Positions 16,395 through 25,702 of a DNA stretch of 64,000 bases are shown here, piece by piece (positions within the stretch are counted from its first letter, which is position 1; every line of letters starts with the position of its first letter). The DNA comes from Prevotella sp. GTDB taxonomy: Bacteria; Bacteroidota; Bacteroidia; Bacteroidales; Bacteroidaceae. The DNA lies in NCBI GenBank assembly GCA_017458005.1, contig JAFTGH010000011.1:1-64000 (forward strand), read 5' to 3'. The notes beneath the pieces are model-generated. The model saw only the letters and a program-made list of their open reading frames with translations. It was not told the DNA's origin and did no database searches. A program made the position numbers and the translations under genes.

Positions 16395-19300
16395 TGACGA
16401 TACAAGAGTTAGTGGAGTTCTATTCAAAGGCTCCAGAGATAGAGACTTTAAGAGAGACGATAGAGGAAAAGTCGGTGAAATCGATTTTCCTCGAGGGACT
16501 CGTTGGCTCTTCCGCTCCGATGCTCTTCGCTTCGCTAACCACTAACCGCCAACCACTCACCGTCTTCCTCCTCAACGACGAAGAGGAGGCAGGCTATTTC
16601 TATCACGACCTCAAACAACTACAGGGAGAGGAGCATGTCCTTTTCTTTCCCTCCTCCTTCCGTCGTGCTATTAAGTTCGCCCAGCGTGATTCTGGCAATG
16701 AGATCCTCCGTACCGAGGTCCTCACCTCTCTTACATCATCCATCTTACATCATCCATCATATATCGTCACCTATCCTTCCGCTATTGCCGAGCAAGTGAT
16801 GTCCAAACAACAGTTGGAGCGTCATACACTGGTGTTACGTCAAGGACAGACCGCCGAGGTGGATGAGGTTGTCAAGACCCTCAGAGACTTGGATTTCCAT
16901 GAGGTCGACTACGTCTACGAGCCTGGGCAGTTTGCCTTGCGTGGCTCTATCCTCGATGTCTATAGTTTCAGTAGTGAGTATCCCTTCCGTATCGATTTCT
17001 TTGGCGATGATATCGACTCTATCCGTACCTTCGAGGTGGAAGACCAACTCTCACGGGATAAACGGGAGCAGGTGAGTGTCGTCTCTCCTGTTCCCTATAC
17101 TGCGGCATTGTCGCAGTTCGTGTCCTTCCTCTCTTTCCTCCCTCCCTCTTCGTATATCATCGCCAAAGACTTCCAGTTCGTCCATGACGCTATCGACCGC
17201 ACTTGTCAGGAGGCAAATCCTGAGGAGGTACAGGTGATCAATGGAGCCCAGTGGAAGAGTGAACTAAAGGGGTTCCGTCAGATCGAGTTCGGACAGCGTC
17301 CTTCTGTGAAACCAGATGTCACCCTGTCGTTCCACACCTCTCCACAGCCTTTGTTCCATAAGAACTTCGACCTGCTCCGCCAGTCTTTTGCCGACTACCT
17401 GTCGAAAGGCTACCACTTCTATGTCCTCTCCGATAGTCAGAAACAACTCGATCGCTTAGCAGCGATATTAGAAGACTCCCGTACCCCTGTACATTATGTC
17501 ACCTCCTCCCTCCACGCTGGCTTCATCGACCACGACAACCACTGCTGCGTCTTCACCGACCATGAGATCTTCGACCGCTTCCATAAATACTCACTGCGCT
17601 CCGACAAGGCTCGTAGTGGTAAGGCGGCACTCACCCTGAAGGAAATCCAGCAGTTTGAGGTCGGCGACTATATCGTCCATGTCGACCATGGTATCGGTAA
17701 GTTTGGCGGTCTCGTCAGAATGCCCATTCAACCCACTCAACCCATCAGCCCCATCAACCCCACCCCCCACTACCAGGAGATGATCAAAATCATCTACCAG
17801 GGTGGAGGCTCCATCTATGTGTCCATCCACTCCCTCTATAAGGTCAGCAAATACAAGGCGCAGGATAATGGGGAACCGCCCCGTCTCTCCCAACTAGGCA
17901 CTGGTCAGTGGGAACGGATGAAGGAGCGTACCAAAAACAAACTGAAGGATATCGCCCGTGACCTCATCAAACTCTATGCCGCACGAAAACGGGAGAAAGG
18001 TTTCGCCTTTAGTGCCGACAGTTTCATGCAACAGGAACTGGAGGCATCGTTCCTCTATGAGGACACTCCTGACCAGTTGAAGGCTACCAACGATGTGAAG
18101 GGCGACATGGAACAGGCTCGTCCTATGGATCGACTGGTATGTGGTGACGTAGGCTTCGGTAAGACGGAGGTAGCCGTCCGTGCAGCCTTTAAGGCGGCAT
18201 GCGACTCTAAGCAGGTTGCTGTGTTAGTACCTACCACCGTCCTTGCCTATCAGCACTACCAGACGTTCAGCAGTCGTCTGAAAGACCTGCCAGTGCGTGT
18301 CGATTACCTCACCCGTGCCCGCTCTGCAAAACAGACCAAGGAACTCCTCCATGACCTCGCTGAGGGGAAGATCGACATCCTGATTGGTACCCATAAACTA
18401 ATCGGTAAGACAGTGAAGTTCAAGGATCTCGGACTCCTCATCATCGACGAGGAGCAGAAGTTCGGAGTGTCTACTAAAGAGAAACTCCGACAGATGAGGA
18501 CGAATGTCGATACACTGACCCTCACGGCGACACCAATTCCCCGTACCCTCCAGTTCTCCCTGATGGGAGCCCGTGACTTGAGTATCATCCAGACCCCACC
18601 GCCCAACCGCTATCCCATCCATACCGAGATACATACCCTCAGTCCTGACATCATCGCTGAGGCGATTAATTTTGAGATGTCACGCAACGGACAGGTGTAT
18701 TTCGTCAATCCTCGTATCAACGACCTGCAGCGCATCGCCGATATGATCCATCATTACGTGCCGGAGGCTCGTCTTGCCATTGGTCATGGACAGATGAAGC
18801 CCGAGGACCTCGAACAGATTATCTTCGACTTCGTGAACTACGACTATGACGTGCTGCTCTCCACCACGATCATCGAGAATGGCATTGACATCCCCAATGC
18901 CAATACCATCATCATCAATGGTGCCCATCATTTCGGTCTCTCCGACCTGCACCAGATGAGGGGCAGGGTAGGGCGAGGCAACCGTAAGGCTTACTGCTAT
19001 CTGTTGGCTCCTCCCTTGGCTGACCTGCCACAGGAGAGTCGCCGACGACTGGAGGCGCTAGAGACGTTCAGTGAACTGGGCAGTGGTATCCAGATAGCCA
19101 TGCAGGACCTCGACATCCGGGGTGCTGGCAACCTCCTGGGTGCCGAACAGTCGGGCTTCATCGCTGATCTCGGCTATGAGACGTATCAGAAGATCCTCAA
19201 CCAGGCAATGCAAGAGTTGAGGGAGGAAACCGCCTTTTCCTCGTCGTCCTCAGGCTCTTCGTCGTCCTCAGGTCCTCTGTGTAGCGACACTGTCGCTGCC

Positions 19301-19780
19301 CCCCTCTCCTCAATCGACACCACCCTTGAGTCCGATTTGGAGATGTATTTCCCCGACCAGTATGTTCCGTCCGACAGTGAGCGGATGCTGCTCTATCGGG
19401 AACTCGACAACCTGCATACGGATGAGCAGTTGGAGGCGTATCGCTCCCGTCTCATCGACCGCTTTGGTCCTGTACCTCATGAGGGTGAGGAACTCATGAG
19501 AGTAGTGCCATTACGTCGTATAGCGGGGCAGTTGGGGTGTGAGAAGTTAGTGTTGAAACAGGGACGGATGACGTTGTATTTCGTCTCGAATCCCAGTCAT
19601 CCGTTCTATCAGAGTCCTGCCTTTGATGCCATTCTCCAGTTTGTTGCCACCAATCCCCGTCGTTGCCAGTTCCGTGAGTCCAATGCCAAGCGTTCTCTCC
19701 TCCTCTTTAACGTCCCTACTGTCGAATCCGCTCTCGCTCTCCTCACTTCCCTCATAAGGGAATCCGTGGAATCTGTGTGA
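16394..19780 (+). CDS. mfd: Transcription-repair coupling factor
   Basis: Removes RNA polymerase stalled at DNA damage and recruits UvrA. At 1128 residues it has the full Mfd order: the UvrB-like N-terminal part; the RNA polymerase interaction domain (FEVGDYIVHVDHGIGKF near 420); then a RecG-like translocase with Walker A GDVGFGKT at 584-591, DEEQKFG near 685, TATPIPRTLQFSLMGARDLS and the TRG-region motif QMRGRVGRGNRKAYCYL near 855; and the C-terminal regulatory domain. Two local insertions look non-conserved: a proline-rich run PIQPTQPISPINPTPH and a serine-rich run near residue 952. The latter is encoded by a TCGTCGTCC/TCAGG repeat. A TAACCACTAACCGCC-like repeat is also read through near residue 50. 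The first ATG overlaps the preceding stop. Confidence 0.95.
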   Translation: MTIQELVEFYSKAPEIETLRETIEEKSVKSIFLEGLVGSSAPMLFASLTTNRQPLTVFLLNDEEEAGYFYHDLKQLQGEEHVLFFPSSFRRAIKFAQRDSGNEILRTEVLTSLTSSILHHPSYIVTYPSAIAEQVMSKQQLERHTLVLRQGQTAEVDEVVKTLRDLDFHEVDYVYEPGQFALRGSILDVYSFSSEYPFRIDFFGDDIDSIRTFEVEDQLSRDKREQVSVVSPVPYTAALSQFVSFLSFLPPSSYIIAKDFQFVHDAIDRTCQEANPEEVQVINGAQWKSELKGFRQIEFGQRPSVKPDVTLSFHTSPQPLFHKNFDLLRQSFADYLSKGYHFYVLSDSQKQLDRLAAILEDSRTPVHYVTSSLHAGFIDHDNHCCVFTDHEIFDRFHKYSLRSDKARSGKAALTLKEIQQFEVGDYIVHVDHGIGKFGGLVRMPIQPTQPISPINPTPHYQEMIKIIYQGGGSIYVSIHSLYKVSKYKAQDNGEPPRLSQLGTGQWERMKERTKNKLKDIARDLIKLYAARKREKGFAFSADSFMQQELEASFLYEDTPDQLKATNDVKGDMEQARPMDRLVCGDVGFGKTEVAVRAAFKAACDSKQVAVLVPTTVLAYQHYQTFSSRLKDLPVRVDYLTRARSAKQTKELLHDLAEGKIDILIGTHKLIGKTVKFKDLGLLIIDEEQKFGVSTKEKLRQMRTNVDTLTLTATPIPRTLQFSLMGARDLSIIQTPPPNRYPIHTEIHTLSPDIIAEAINFEMSRNGQVYFVNPRINDLQRIADMIHHYVPEARLAIGHGQMKPEDLEQIIFDFVNYDYDVLLSTTIIENGIDIPNANTIIINGAHHFGLSDLHQMRGRVGRGNRKAYCYLLAPPLADLPQESRRRLEALETFSELGSGIQIAMQDLDIRGAGNLLGAEQSGFIADLGYETYQKILNQAMQELREETAFSSSSSGSSSSSGPLCSDTVAAPLSSIDTTLESDLEMYFPDQYVPSDSERMLLYRELDNLHTDEQLEAYRSRLIDRFGPVPHEGEELMRVVPLRRIAGQLGCEKLVLKQGRMTLYFVSNPSHPFYQSPAFDAILQFVATNPRRCQFRESNAKRSLLLFNVPTVESALALLTSLIRESVESV

Positions 19781-19796
19781 CTTTTTTAAGATAATA

Positions 19797-19828
19797 TTTG
19801 TTTTTTTACTTACTAATTTGTATCTTTG
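19797..19828 (+). promoter_or_regulatory. Promoter at the head of the polysaccharide locus
   Basis: TTTG at 19797-19800 and TATCTTTG at 19821-19828 are 20 bases apart, a good match to the Bacteroidota consensus. It precedes the UpxY-like gene (ATG 19853). A longer reading starting at 19826 would begin inside the -7 box and is rejected. Confidence 0.7.
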
Positions 19829-19852
19829 CACCCGATAAAGACGATACCTCGA

Positions 19853-20386
19853 ATGGAAAACAGTTGGCTCGTGATACGAACCTTTAATCGTAGGGAAATG
19901 GAAGTAGGAGCATTTTTGAAGGAAAAAGGGCTCACATACTTCATTCCTATGACCTACAAGGAGAAAGTCGTGGGCAATGAACTGAAACCCCGTCGAGTCC
20001 TCGTCCCAGTGGTCCACAATTACGTGTTCCTACAGAAGCCCGATGAGGGCAGCGACATGCGGAGTCTCCTGACTGAATGCCGTGTTCCCCTCCAACTGAT
20101 GAAGAACAAGGGTGACGACAAGGTCAGTGAGATCTCCAACAAGGAGATGACCGATTTCCGTCTGCTCTGTGACCCCGACTACGTGAAGACCCCGTTGGAG
20201 TTCTTAGAGGCTGAAGAGGCGGAGATACTGCCTGGAAGGGAAGTGGAGGTCGTCCACGGTCAGTTTGCGGGGATTCATGGTAAACTCCACAGGAGTGGCA
20301 AGAAATACTGGTTTATCAAGACGGTAGGTGGTGTCAGCGTCATGCTTCGCATCTCCCGTTGGTACTGCAAACCAGTTGATGAATGA
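19853..20386 (+). CDS. upxY: UpxY-family transcription antiterminator (NusG-like)
   Basis: NusG paralogue of the kind that opens Bacteroidota capsule operons. It binds elongating RNA polymerase and prevents early termination in its own locus. Residues about 1-110 form the NGN domain (WLVIRTFNRREMEVGAFLKE, FIPMTYKEKVV, VPVVHNYVFLQ). A C-terminal KOW-like part contains the EVEVVHGQFAGIHGKLHR segment near residue 135. From the ATG at 19853 it has 177 residues. It stands first, right after a good promoter and before the exporter gene, which fits its role. The usual partner UpxZ is not seen, nor is an invertible promoter. In B. fragilis such proteins act on their own locus; action on this whole 42-kb operon is inference. 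Confidence 0.85.
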   Translation: MENSWLVIRTFNRREMEVGAFLKEKGLTYFIPMTYKEKVVGNELKPRRVLVPVVHNYVFLQKPDEGSDMRSLLTECRVPLQLMKNKGDDKVSEISNKEMTDFRLLCDPDYVKTPLEFLEAEEAEILPGREVEVVHGQFAGIHGKLHRSGKKYWFIKTVGGVSVMLRISRWYCKPVDE

Positions 20387-20422
20387 TGTAAGATGGATGA
20401 TGTAAGAAGTAAAATACAAGAT

Positions 20423-22876
20423 ATGAAGAAAATTCTTTTTTCCGTGATGTTGTCGATGATGACCCTTACCATGATGGCACAGGGCATGACCGACAATCAA
20501 GTGATGGATTTCATCCGACGTGAGACGCAGGCTGGTACCAAGCAGTCACAGATTGTGACGAAGTTGATACAGCGTGGTGTGAAGATCGACCAGATTCGTC
20601 GTATCCGTAATCAGTACAACAAGCAGATTACCGAGAATGGTCTGAGTGGTGCTGCCGATGGTGCTGTCAACTATGCGGCAGACCGTATGCGTAACAACAA
20701 CGATGGTACGGCAGGTCAGGAAGTGAATACCGCCAAGGTGAATACCACAGGCGAGGTCACTGTCAATGCCACGGAGGACGTGGAGAATGTCGAGTCGGAC
20801 ATCAAGGCGACGAGTGATTATAACGAGGGTATCGGTAAGAAAGTCTTCGGTCGTGACATCTTCAACCAGCGTGCTTTGAGTTTCGAGCCGAACATGAATA
20901 TCGCCACGCCCCAGAACTACGTCTTAGGCCCTGGCGATCAGGTGGTGGTGGATATCTACGGTGGTTCCCAGAAGACCCTCCAGTTGACCGTATCCCCGGA
21001 AGGTGAGATTACCGTTCCCGGCTATGGTCCTATCCAAGTCAGTGGACTGACGGTAGCGGCAGCCAATGCGAAGATTCGTTCTACGCTAGGCTCTCGCTAT
21101 AGCAGCAGTAATGTGAAGGTATCAGTGGGACAGACCCGTACCATCCTTGTCAATGTGATGGGTGAGGTCAGGACTCCTGGTACTTACCATCTGAGTGCTT
21201 TTGCCACGGTGTTCCATGCCCTGTATATGGCAGGTGGCATCAACGACCTCGGTACCTTGCGTAATATCAAGGTGTTCCGCAATGGTCATCTGGTGACCGT
21301 CGTCGATATCTACGAGTATATCCTCAATGGCCGTCTGGCAGGTAATATCCGCTTGCAGGAGAACGATGTCATCCAGGTAGGTCCATACGACTGCCTGGTA
21401 GGTATCACTGGTAATGTCAAACGCCCGATGTTCTACGAGATGCGTAAGAACGAGAGTGTTGCCACTCTGGTGAAATATGCGGGAGGCTTTACGGGCGATG
21501 CCTATAAGAAGTCTGTCCGTCTGACCCGTCAGGTAGGCGAGCGTTACTCCGTCTATAATGTCGATGAGTTTGATATGAACTCCTTCCAGGTTGATGACGG
21601 TGATGCTATCGTAGTGGATGGCATGCTCAACCGTTACGAGAACATGGTTGAGGTCAAGGGAGCCGTCTTCCGTCCCGGGCAGTATCAGTTGGGTGATAAC
21701 GTCAATTCCGTACGCAGCCTGATTCAGTCTGCCGAGGGAATCACCGAGGATGCCTTCACCAATCGTGGTGTCCTGCATCGCCTGAAGGAAGACCGTACCT
21801 TGGAGGTCATCCCTGTGGATATCAAGGGTATCCTGGCTGGTACGACCCCCGATATCCCGTTGAGAAACGAGGATGTGCTCTTCATCCCCACCCAGACGGA
21901 GTTGAGATCAGAGCGCACGTTGACCATCCATGGTGAGGTGATGTCACCAGGTGTCTACCAGTATGCTGACAACACCACCATTGAGGATCTGATTGTGCAG
22001 GCAGGAGGACTGACTGATGCCGCCAGTACGGCGAAGGTTGATGTCTCTCGTCGTATCGTAGACCCGAAGTCGACTACTAGTTCCAAGGTCATCGCCAAGA
22101 CCTTCTCTTTCTCGTTGAAGGATAACTTTGTGGTCGACGGACAACCAGGCTTTGTTCTGGAGCCCTACGATGAGGTGTATGTTCGCCGTAGTCCAGGCTT
22201 CCTTACCCAGCGTAATATCTCCGTGAGTGGTGAGGTCGTCTTCGAGGGTGCTCAGACCCTGACCAGTAAGAGTCAGCGACTCACCGATGCCATCAAGGCA
22301 GCAGGTGGCGTGACTGACGAGGCTTATGTCAAGGGTGCTCGCATCGAGCGTCAGTTGAATGACGACGAGCGTGCCCGTCGTAGTTTCCTGCTCAAGCAGT
22401 TGAATTCTCAGATATCGGGTAGTGACTCTGTTGCCATCAATCAGTTGGATCTTGGTAATACCTATACGGTAGGTATCTATCTCGACAAGGCGTTGGCAAA
22501 TCCCGGTAGTGAGTATGATATCGTCCTTCGTGAGGGTGACCGTATCATCGTCCCCGAGTATAATGGAACGGTGAAGGTGTCTGGTAATGTGATGTATCCT
22601 AATACGGTGGTTTACTCTCCAGGCAAGAGTTATAAATACTATATCAATCAGTCTGGTGGCTTCGGCAACCGTGCGAAGAAGTCCAAGACATGGGTCATCT
22701 ATCAGAATGGTACCATGGCACAGGTGGGTCATGGTGCAAAGATAGAACCTGGTTGTGAGATTGTCGTACCTACCAAGCCGAAGAAGGATCCTGCTGAGGC
22801 ACAGCAGTGGATCTCCGTTGCCCAGTCTGTCTTCAGCATGGCGGCAATGATTACTATCTTGATTAAACAATTCTAA
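20423..22876 (+). CDS. Wza-like outer-membrane polysaccharide export protein with many SLBB domains
   Basis: Polysaccharide export channel of the outer membrane. From the ATG at 20423 there is a signal peptide (MKKILFSVMLSMMTLTMMAQ). A helical segment then precedes the export domain (NYVLGPGDQVVVDIYG near residue 175, GPIQVSGLTVAAANAKI). Several SLBB ligand-binding repeats follow, each with a VxGEVxxPGxY-type strand (MGEVRTPGTYHLS, VKGAVFRPGQYQL, IHGEVMSPGVYQY, VSGEVVFEGAQTL, VSGNVMYPNTVVY). A hydrophobic stretch near the end (VFSMAAMITILI) may be the membrane-spanning helix. At 817 residues it is much longer than E. coli Wza (about 380), as is common in Bacteroidota. Probable partner of the Wzz-like protein encoded next. 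Confidence 0.9.
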   Translation: MKKILFSVMLSMMTLTMMAQGMTDNQVMDFIRRETQAGTKQSQIVTKLIQRGVKIDQIRRIRNQYNKQITENGLSGAADGAVNYAADRMRNNNDGTAGQEVNTAKVNTTGEVTVNATEDVENVESDIKATSDYNEGIGKKVFGRDIFNQRALSFEPNMNIATPQNYVLGPGDQVVVDIYGGSQKTLQLTVSPEGEITVPGYGPIQVSGLTVAAANAKIRSTLGSRYSSSNVKVSVGQTRTILVNVMGEVRTPGTYHLSAFATVFHALYMAGGINDLGTLRNIKVFRNGHLVTVVDIYEYILNGRLAGNIRLQENDVIQVGPYDCLVGITGNVKRPMFYEMRKNESVATLVKYAGGFTGDAYKKSVRLTRQVGERYSVYNVDEFDMNSFQVDDGDAIVVDGMLNRYENMVEVKGAVFRPGQYQLGDNVNSVRSLIQSAEGITEDAFTNRGVLHRLKEDRTLEVIPVDIKGILAGTTPDIPLRNEDVLFIPTQTELRSERTLTIHGEVMSPGVYQYADNTTIEDLIVQAGGLTDAASTAKVDVSRRIVDPKSTTSSKVIAKTFSFSLKDNFVVDGQPGFVLEPYDEVYVRRSPGFLTQRNISVSGEVVFEGAQTLTSKSQRLTDAIKAAGGVTDEAYVKGARIERQLNDDERARRSFLLKQLNSQISGSDSVAINQLDLGNTYTVGIYLDKALANPGSEYDIVLREGDRIIVPEYNGTVKVSGNVMYPNTVVYSPGKSYKYYINQSGGFGNRAKKSKTWVIYQNGTMAQVGHGAKIEPGCEIVVPTKPKKDPAEAQQWISVAQSVFSMAAMITILIKQF

Positions 22877-22928
22877 CGCAAACGAAGGTCTTTAACCTTT
22901 AAACGTTTAACTTTAAACTTTATAAAGA

Positions 22929-24011
22929 ATGAGTGAAAACGAATATATCGAGCAGGAAGAGAGCAGCATCGACTTCGGTCAGATATTCGCTGCGATCAAG
23001 AAGCGCAAGCGTTTATACTATAAGGTATTGCCCATCGTCTTTGTCTTAGCATGTGTCTATACGTTGGGACTGCCTAACTATTACAACTGTGAGGTGAAAC
23101 TAAGCCCAGAGTTGAGTACGAAGCGAAGTGCTACCAGTTCCTTGTCGGCACTGGCTAGTCAGTTTGGCATGAATCTTGGAAATTCAGCAATGGGTAGTGA
23201 GGCGTTATTCCCCACGCTCTATCCTGATTTGATGAACTCGACTGACTTCAAGGCAAGTCTCTTCAATGTCCCTGTCCATAAGAAGGACTCTACCCGTATG
23301 ATGTCGTATTACGACTATATGGCGAAGGAGCAGAAACAGTCTTGGTGGGGAGCGGCAATTTCTGCACCTTTCAAACTATTGGGCGAACTTATCGGTAAGG
23401 AGGATACGATTGATCAGCATAAAGTCGATCCTTTTATGCTGACGAAGGAACAAGCAAAAATAGTCAAGGCGATAGACAAGAAGGTCGTATGTGATGTGGA
23501 TAAGAAGACGATGGTTATCACCATCAATGTCACCGATCAGGATCCCTTGATTGCCGCTACGATGGCTGACTCCGTTCAGCAGCGTCTGCAGAACTTCATC
23601 ACCGACTATCGTACGAAGAAGGCGAAGATCGATCTGGACTATAACCGTAAACTCTTCAAGGAGGCAAAGGCTCGTTACGACAAGGCTCGTCAACTGTATG
23701 CCAGTTTCAGTGACGCCAACCAGGATATCATCTTGGAGAGTGTCCGCACCAAGTTGACGGATTTGGAGAACGAGATGCAGTTGCAGTTCAACAACTACAA
23801 CAGCATCGCGCAGCAACTCCAGTTGGCGGAGGCAAAAGTGCAGGAGGAGACACCCGCCTTCACCACCCTCCAGAGTGCCACGGTTCCCGTGAAGAAAGCA
23901 GGACCATCCCGTGCGAAAATGGTGTTGATCTTCCTCTTCCTTGCCTTCCTCGGCACAACGGTCTACATTCTCCATAAAGAGAATCAGTTGAAACCGCTGC
24001 TGGGACTTTAG
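22929..24011 (+). CDS. Wzz/Wzc-type chain-length determinant, no kinase domain
   Basis: Inner-membrane polysaccharide co-polymerase that sets polymer chain length. It has a first membrane helix near residues 34-51 (VLPIVFVLACVYTLGLP), a periplasmic part with a long helical region (residues about 220-300, KAKIDLDYNRKLFKEAKARY) and a second membrane helix near the C-terminus (MVLIFLFLAFLGTTVYILH). A PVKKAGPSRAKM proline-rich motif just before the last helix is typical of this family. There is no tyrosine-kinase domain, so it is of the Wzz rather than the Wzc type. It lies 52 bases after the exporter gene; the gap carries TTTAA-rich repeats. Confidence 0.88.
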   Translation: MSENEYIEQEESSIDFGQIFAAIKKRKRLYYKVLPIVFVLACVYTLGLPNYYNCEVKLSPELSTKRSATSSLSALASQFGMNLGNSAMGSEALFPTLYPDLMNSTDFKASLFNVPVHKKDSTRMMSYYDYMAKEQKQSWWGAAISAPFKLLGELIGKEDTIDQHKVDPFMLTKEQAKIVKAIDKKVVCDVDKKTMVITINVTDQDPLIAATMADSVQQRLQNFITDYRTKKAKIDLDYNRKLFKEAKARYDKARQLYASFSDANQDIILESVRTKLTDLENEMQLQFNNYNSIAQQLQLAEAKVQEETPAFTTLQSATVPVKKAGPSRAKMVLIFLFLAFLGTTVYILHKENQLKPLLGL

Positions 24012-24013
24012 GA

Positions 24014-24057
24014 CAGGAGACCCCCTCTAACTCCCCCTGAAGGGGGAGGATTTTTTT
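24014..24057 (+). terminator. Palindromic GC-rich repeat followed by a T-run
   Basis: CTCCCCCT (24031-24038) and AGGGGGAG (24041-24048) form a perfect 8-base stem followed by GA and seven T residues, a good intrinsic terminator shape on the plus strand. The whole element, beginning GGAGACCCCCTCTAA, is a member of the dispersed palindromic repeat family and may have been adopted as a terminator, or as an antitermination target of the UpxY-like protein. Confidence 0.65.
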
Positions 24058-24080
24058 AATTAATTTAATAATTACTCATT

Positions 24081-25394
24081 ATGAATATAGCAATTGTTGG
24101 AACCGGATATGTCGGTTTAGTAAGTGGTACCTGTTTCGCTGAAATGGGAGCCCATGTAACTTGTGTCGATGTCGACACACAGAAGATTCAGAAACTGAAG
24201 GATGGCATTATGCCAATCTATGAACCAGGACTCGAGGAACTGGTCAAGCGGAATGTGGAGTTCGGTCGTTTGAACTTCACCACCGACCTCACGGAGGTCT
24301 TGGACGATGTGGAGGTGGTGTTCTCTGCTGTAGGAACACCTCCCGATGAGGACGGCTCTGCCGACTTGAAATACGTCCTTGCCGTCGCCAAACAGTTTGG
24401 GCAATATATCAATAAGTATACCATCCTCGTCACCAAGTCTACCGTCCCTGTGGGTACGGCAAAGAAGGTGAAGGCTACCATTCAGGCGGAACTCGACAAG
24501 CGTGGAGTGGAGGTTCCCTTCGATGTCGCCTCTAATCCGGAGTTCCTGAAAGAGGGAGCCGCCATCAAGGACTTCATGAGTCCCGACCGTGTGGTGGTAG
24601 GGACGGAGTCAGAGAAAGCGAAGGAGGTGATGACCCGCCTGTACAAGCCCTTCCTGATCAATAACTTCCGTGTCATCTTCATGGATATCCCATCTGCCGA
24701 AATGACGAAATATGCCGCTAATGCCATGCTCGCCACCCGTATCTCGTTTATGAACGATATCGCCAACCTGTGTGAGCGGGTAGGAGCGAATGTCGACAGT
24801 GTCCGTAAGGGCATCGGTACCGACAGTCGTATTGGCACGAAATTCCTCTATGCCGGTTGTGGCTATGGAGGCTCCTGCTTCCCCAAGGACGTGAAGGCAT
24901 TGGTACATACGGGCTTGGAGAACGACTATCACATGGAGGTCATCGAGGCGGTAGAGCGTGTCAATGAACGGCAGAAGTCCATCGTCTATGATAAAATAAT
25001 CAAGGCAGTGGGTGATGTAAAAGGCAAAACCATCGCCATCCTCGGTCTTGCCTTCAAGCCCGAGACCGACGACATGCGTGAGGCACCCGCCCTCGTCGTC
25101 ATCGACAAACTGCTGAAGGACGGTGCCACCGTCCGTGTCTTTGACCCCATTGCCATGGAGGAGTGTAAGCGCAGGATAGGGGACAGTGTTACCTATTGTA
25201 AGAATATGTACGATTGTGCCGATGGTGCTGATGTCTTTGCCTTGATGACGGAGTGGCGTCAGTTCCGTTTGCCTTCCTGGAATGTCATCCAGAAAGTCAT
25301 GAATGGTAACATTGTTGTTGATGGTCGTAATATTTTTGACCGTCAGGAACTGGAGTCCTTAGGTTTCGTCTATACCCGTATCGGAGAGAAGTAG
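24081..25394 (+). CDS. ugd: UDP-glucose 6-dehydrogenase, copy 1
   Basis: Oxidises UDP-glucose to UDP-glucuronate, a charged sugar donor for the polymer. The N-terminal NAD site GTGYVGLVSGTCFAEMG is at residues 7-23. The catalytic cysteine lies in GCGYGGSCFPKDVKAL near residue 259, with KSTVPVGT near 118 and NPEFLKEG near 152. It has 437 residues, normal for the family. A second copy lies at 36045-37397 and is nearly identical through most of its length. The spacer before KGKTIAILGLAFKPETDD is IIKAVGDV here and a 13-residue longer stretch in copy 2. The C-terminal 60 codons of the two copies have drifted in synonymous sites. Enzyme assignment is firm. Confidence 0.95.
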   Translation: MNIAIVGTGYVGLVSGTCFAEMGAHVTCVDVDTQKIQKLKDGIMPIYEPGLEELVKRNVEFGRLNFTTDLTEVLDDVEVVFSAVGTPPDEDGSADLKYVLAVAKQFGQYINKYTILVTKSTVPVGTAKKVKATIQAELDKRGVEVPFDVASNPEFLKEGAAIKDFMSPDRVVVGTESEKAKEVMTRLYKPFLINNFRVIFMDIPSAEMTKYAANAMLATRISFMNDIANLCERVGANVDSVRKGIGTDSRIGTKFLYAGCGYGGSCFPKDVKALVHTGLENDYHMEVIEAVERVNERQKSIVYDKIIKAVGDVKGKTIAILGLAFKPETDDMREAPALVVIDKLLKDGATVRVFDPIAMEECKRRIGDSVTYCKNMYDCADGADVFALMTEWRQFRLPSWNVIQKVMNGNIVVDGRNIFDRQELESLGFVYTRIGEK

Positions 25395-25422
25395 GTCGTT
25401 CAAATAAAGAAAAGAAAGGATG

Positions 25423-25476
25423 AACGTTACATTCGACCCGTTTGTAACGTTCAAACGGGTCGTTTGGACGTTTCAT
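25423..25476. repeat. Inverted-repeat element, second copy of the tRNA-side repeat
   Basis: CGACCCGTTTG (25434-25444) and CAAACGGGTCG (25452-25462) are perfect reverse complements around TAACGTT. The flanks AACGTTACATT and TTTGGACGTTTCATTC extend the similarity to the element at 6706-6768. It lies in the 507-base gap before gmd. Confidence 0.65.
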
Positions 25477-25483
25477 TCAGGTG

Positions 25484-25572
25484 CCTCGGTGAAGGTCGCT
25501 TCACCCAGCCCCTCATACTACGTTCTCTCTCGAAGAGAGAACTACGTATGGGGCTTGAAGCCTTCACCTCGG
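25484..25572. repeat. Long imperfect stem-loop in the gap before gmd
   Basis: The left arm begins CCTCGGTGAAGG and runs to ACGTTCTCTCT. The right arm runs from AGAGAGAACTACGTATGGGG to CCTTCACCTCGG. Together they make a long imperfect hairpin of about 40 bases per arm with the tip CGA. It could be a decayed mobile element or a transcriptional attenuator. A separate short hairpin GGGAC-tac-GTCCC lies near 25737. I see no coding gene between 25395 and 25901. Confidence 0.5.
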
Positions 25573-25671
25573 CAAGGGTTATGAAAATAGGGATGTCTTT
25601 ACGGCTTATTTTCTTAAAAAACTTAAATCAGGATTTTTTTGATACTTTTTCAAAAAAGTGTGATAGAATGC

Positions 25672-25702
25672 TTTGTCATGTCAAAAATAAGTTGTATTTT
25701 TG
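25672..25702 (+). promoter_or_regulatory. Internal promoter ahead of gmd
   Basis: TTTG at 25672-25675 and TATTTTTG at 25695-25702 are 19 bases apart, a good Bacteroidota promoter. The likely transcript has an approximately 190-base leader before the gmd ATG at 25902. Confidence 0.6.

Noticed and set aside
21944-22870. Minus-strand open frame of 308 codons opposite the exporter gene
   Set aside because: It lies fully within a SLBB-rich exporter gene and shows no motif or promoter.
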